Source of the DNA: Eimeria necatrix
Lineage: Eukaryota > Apicomplexa > Conoidasida > Eucoccidiorida > Eimeriidae
Reading direction: 5' to 3'
Length of the DNA: 23,012 nucleotides
Assembly (NCBI RefSeq): GCF_000499385.1
Contig: NW_013654956.1
Span: 18,365 to 41,376 of the forward strand
Of the stretch, positions 21,728 through 23,012 are shown in pieces. Position 1 is the stretch's first letter; each line of letters opens with the position of its first letter. The notes under the pieces were generated by a model. It was not told where the DNA came from, did not search any database, and worked only from the letters and a program-made list of their open reading frames with translations. A program made the position numbers and the translations under genes.

Positions 21728-22134
21728 GCTGCAGAGCAGCGAGCTGATGGCCCACAAGACCGGGGAGGGGTGCGAGGGTCTGAGTTTCGTGTTTCTGGAC
21801 GGGCTGGACGAATTAGAGTGAGTGGAAATAAAATAAAAAAATAAAAACAAAAAATAAAATAAAAGCGAGATTTTCGCGAAGTTTCGAAGCCAAAAGACTC
21901 GAAATGAAGTGCAAACTGCGCTGCAGAAAAGCCGCGCGGCGCGGGCCTCCAGGTGTACGTACACCCCAACTTCCCAGCTTTCCCTGGGACTCCCAAAAGG
22001 CCAACAAGTTGGCTCTCATCATTTCTGAAAAAGTTTCTTTTTTGGGATGTGCGGCCACTGCTGGCTGCCCCCAAGACGTTTTCTTCTGCAGCTATTCGCC
22101 GCCGCTGCAGCCCAACTCCGCAGTTCTTTCGTGA
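19867..22134 (+). CDS. Predicted secreted protein: signal peptide, acidic Gln/Ala-rich stalk, Cys-containing SAG/CAP-like C-terminal part
   Basis: ATG at 19867 (context GCCGCCAAAATG) opens a signal peptide, [20 protein letters not shown], then an acidic Gln/Ala/Ser stalk with long CAG runs. A missing G at 20480/20481 (CAGCACAGCAG) shifts the frame; allowing for it, the stalk continues ATENAAA...THEPPRMQAVAPHEPHGEA...GAPHVEEITA to donor GTAAGA (20650). A phase-1 acceptor at 21449 joins PVAADDSLAEKARSKAREYI and RSKCAVSEASKVEE (to 21553), then 21735-21817 (SSELMAHKTGEGCEGLSFVF, LDGLDEL), then 21978 onward (FPWDSQKANKLALIISEKVS, FLGCAATAGCPQDVFFCSYS, PPLQPNSAVLS). The GCAATxGC...VFFCSYSPPL pattern resembles C-terminal parts of Eimeria SAG/CAP-type surface antigens, which would make it a surface protein; this is from memory. 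It either stops at TGA 22132-22134 or is spliced at GTGAGC (22131) to an exon outside the window. Alternatively, 19867-20728 (ending ITAH after a short intron) is a separate gene. Confidence 0.6.
20650..21449 (+). other. Putative intron with a minisatellite
   Basis: Donor GTAAGA, then homopolymer A/T runs, a TTTTGCTGCAG acceptor-like site (20713-20723) and a roughly 34-base minisatellite to acceptor CTGGGCAG at 21449. Phase 1 on both sides. The early acceptor at 20723 would instead give a TAA almost at once. Confidence 0.5.
20905..21373 (+). repeat. ~34-base minisatellite (GAATAAAAAGCAGAAAAAGA)
   Basis: About a dozen imperfect units built on GAATAAAAAGCAGAAAAAGA plus AT-rich filler (TGATTTAAATGCG), becoming more regular after 21150. 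Part of the array is bracketed by two copies of a 26-base sequence beginning GTGTTTTGTGATGAACAGAT (21089-21114 and 21378-21403). Confidence 0.85.
21951..21966. promoter_or_regulatory. Palindrome AGGTGTACGTACACC just before a 3' splice site
   Basis: Exact 14-base core at 21952-21965, inside the last predicted intron of the secreted-protein gene and 11 bases before its TTCCCAG acceptor (21977). Confidence 0.5.
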
Positions 22135-22137
22135 GCA

Positions 22138-22498
22138 CTTTTTGCCATTTTTGCCACTTTTGTTTTTATTATTTTGTTTTTGTTTTTATTATTTTGTTTT
22201 TGTTTTTATTATTTTGTTTTTGTTTTTATTATTTTATTGTTGTTATTACTATTTTATTGTTATTATTATTATTTTATTGTTGTCATTATTATTTTATTGT
22301 TGTTATTATTTTGTTGTTGTTGTTATTTTATTGTTGTTATTATTTTGTTGTTGTTATTACATTTACTTTTATTTTTATTTGCCACTTTTTGCCATTTTTG
22401 TTTTTATTATTATTGTTGTTGTTGTTGTTTTATTGTTGTTATTATTGTTGTTGTTATTAATTTGTTTTGTTATTACATTTACTTTAATTTTATTATTA

Positions 22499-22536
<38 letters not shown>

Positions 22537-22600
22537 TATTATTTATTATTATTATTCTTATTGTTATTATTCTTATTGTTATTATAACATTAATGATTAT
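22138..22600 (+). repeat. TTTATTATTTTGTTTTTG / TTATTATTTTATTGTTG repeats
   Basis: Two related tandem families (TTTTTGTTTTTATTATTTTG, then TTGTTATTATTATTTTATTG) followed by (ATT)n. No coding evidence on either strand; possibly intronic if the secreted-protein gene continues to the right. Confidence 0.85.
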
Positions 22601-22675
22601 AATAATGAATCAAAGTGACGGGAGCCAAACCCAAAGAACAAAGAATAGCCATCATGGCAATAATATGCACAATAA

Positions 22676-22729
22676 TAACAAGTAATAATAATATTTGATA
22701 ATAATAATAATATTAATAACAATAATAAT

Positions 22730-22772
<43 letters not shown>

Positions 22773-22775
22773 TTC
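22676..22775 (+). repeat. (AAT)n microsatellite
   Basis: Imperfect then perfect AAT units, the reverse complement of the (ATT)n block at about 22490-22545, so the two could pair across roughly 150 bases. Confidence 0.85.
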
Positions 22776-22831
22776 ACAAAAGTGTTGAGAGTTAATCCCC
22801 GGCGGCGGGCGAGAGTGCATGCAGCCTTCTG

Positions 22832-22847
22832 AGGTGTACGTACACCT
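22832..22847. promoter_or_regulatory. Palindrome AGGTGTACGTACACCT beside TGCATGC motifs
   Basis: Exact 16-base copy. TGCATGC motifs occur at 22816-22822 and 22909-22915. The arrangement resembles the 4508/4566 pair. Confidence 0.5.
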
Positions 22848-22945
22848 GCGCGCCCCTAAAGTTCAGAAACGAAAAGTCTTCGAAATAATTTAAATAAAGA
22901 GAAGAAGCTGCATGCACAACAACTCGAGCTCTCTGTGCGTGCGTG

Positions 22946-22946
<1 letters not shown>

Positions 22947-23012
<66 letters not shown>
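22947..23012 (+). repeat. CTG tract at the right edge
   Basis: At least 22 perfect CTG units running off the window. No gene is visible in 22848-23012. Confidence 0.9.

Noticed and set aside
22138..22618. Phe/Leu/Ile-rich plus-strand frames as transmembrane proteins
   Set aside because: Translation of TTATT/TTGTTATT simple repeats; no start context or conserved block.

Overview
The window looks like nuclear DNA of a coccidian apicomplexan, almost certainly an Eimeria species. The signs are pervasive CAG/CTG tracts that put runs of Ala, Gln and Ser inside otherwise conserved proteins, interstitial arrays of the telomere-like heptamer TTTAGGG/AAACCCT, AT-rich simple repeats, and intron-rich genes with GT-AG junctions. 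Eimeria chromosomes are known to contain such repeat-rich ('R') segments. The species cannot be fixed from the sequence. All exon models below were built by eye from conserved protein blocks and intron-phase agreement.

Layout. (1) 1-3956, minus strand: the N-terminal third of valyl-tRNA synthetase. Five exons together make up only about 620 bases, separated by introns filled with (AAAT)n, AATTAAATG-type, AGTCCATTTGG, GCTA and TTTAGGG repeats; the gene runs off the left edge. (2) 3957-5284: a divergent spacer with several palindromes and CAG/CTG tracts. (3) 5285-8399, plus strand: an ACOT9-like double-hotdog acyl-CoA thioesterase, heavily interrupted by Ala/Ser/Gln runs, with telomere-like repeats in two introns and one frame break in a G/C tract. 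(4) 8873-9957, plus strand: an unrecognised small multi-exon gene. (5) 9958-12320: no recognised gene; it holds a 444-base tandem duplication and blocks of alternating CAG and CTG runs. (6) 12321-14903, minus strand: a glycogen synthase kinase 3 (GSK3)-like kinase whose activation-segment exon is absent from the sequence and which has one single-base frame break. (7) 14904-19866: CAG-rich then AT-rich DNA with many copies of one palindrome and a few unassigned coding-like stretches. (8) 19867-22134, plus strand: a predicted secreted protein with a signal peptide, a long acidic Gln/Ala-rich region and a cysteine-containing C-terminal part that resembles coccidian SAG/CAP-like surface antigens. 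(9) 22135-23012: TTATT/TAA simple repeats, one palindrome and a terminal CTG tract.

The genes have unrelated roles (translation, acyl-CoA metabolism, signalling, surface/secretion), and nothing suggests they act as a unit. The two most interesting window-wide signals are a dispersed palindrome with core GGTGTACGTACACC (eight exact 14-mers, one expanded copy and about eleven more with one or two mismatches in 23 kb) and a strand rule for the trinucleotide repeats: the sense strand carries CAG/AGC/GCA in exons but CTG in introns, with the final CAG of (CTG)n often serving as the 3' splice site. Three of the four main genes each contain one apparent single-base frame break, two of them inside repeats, so assembly or sequencing indels are likely.
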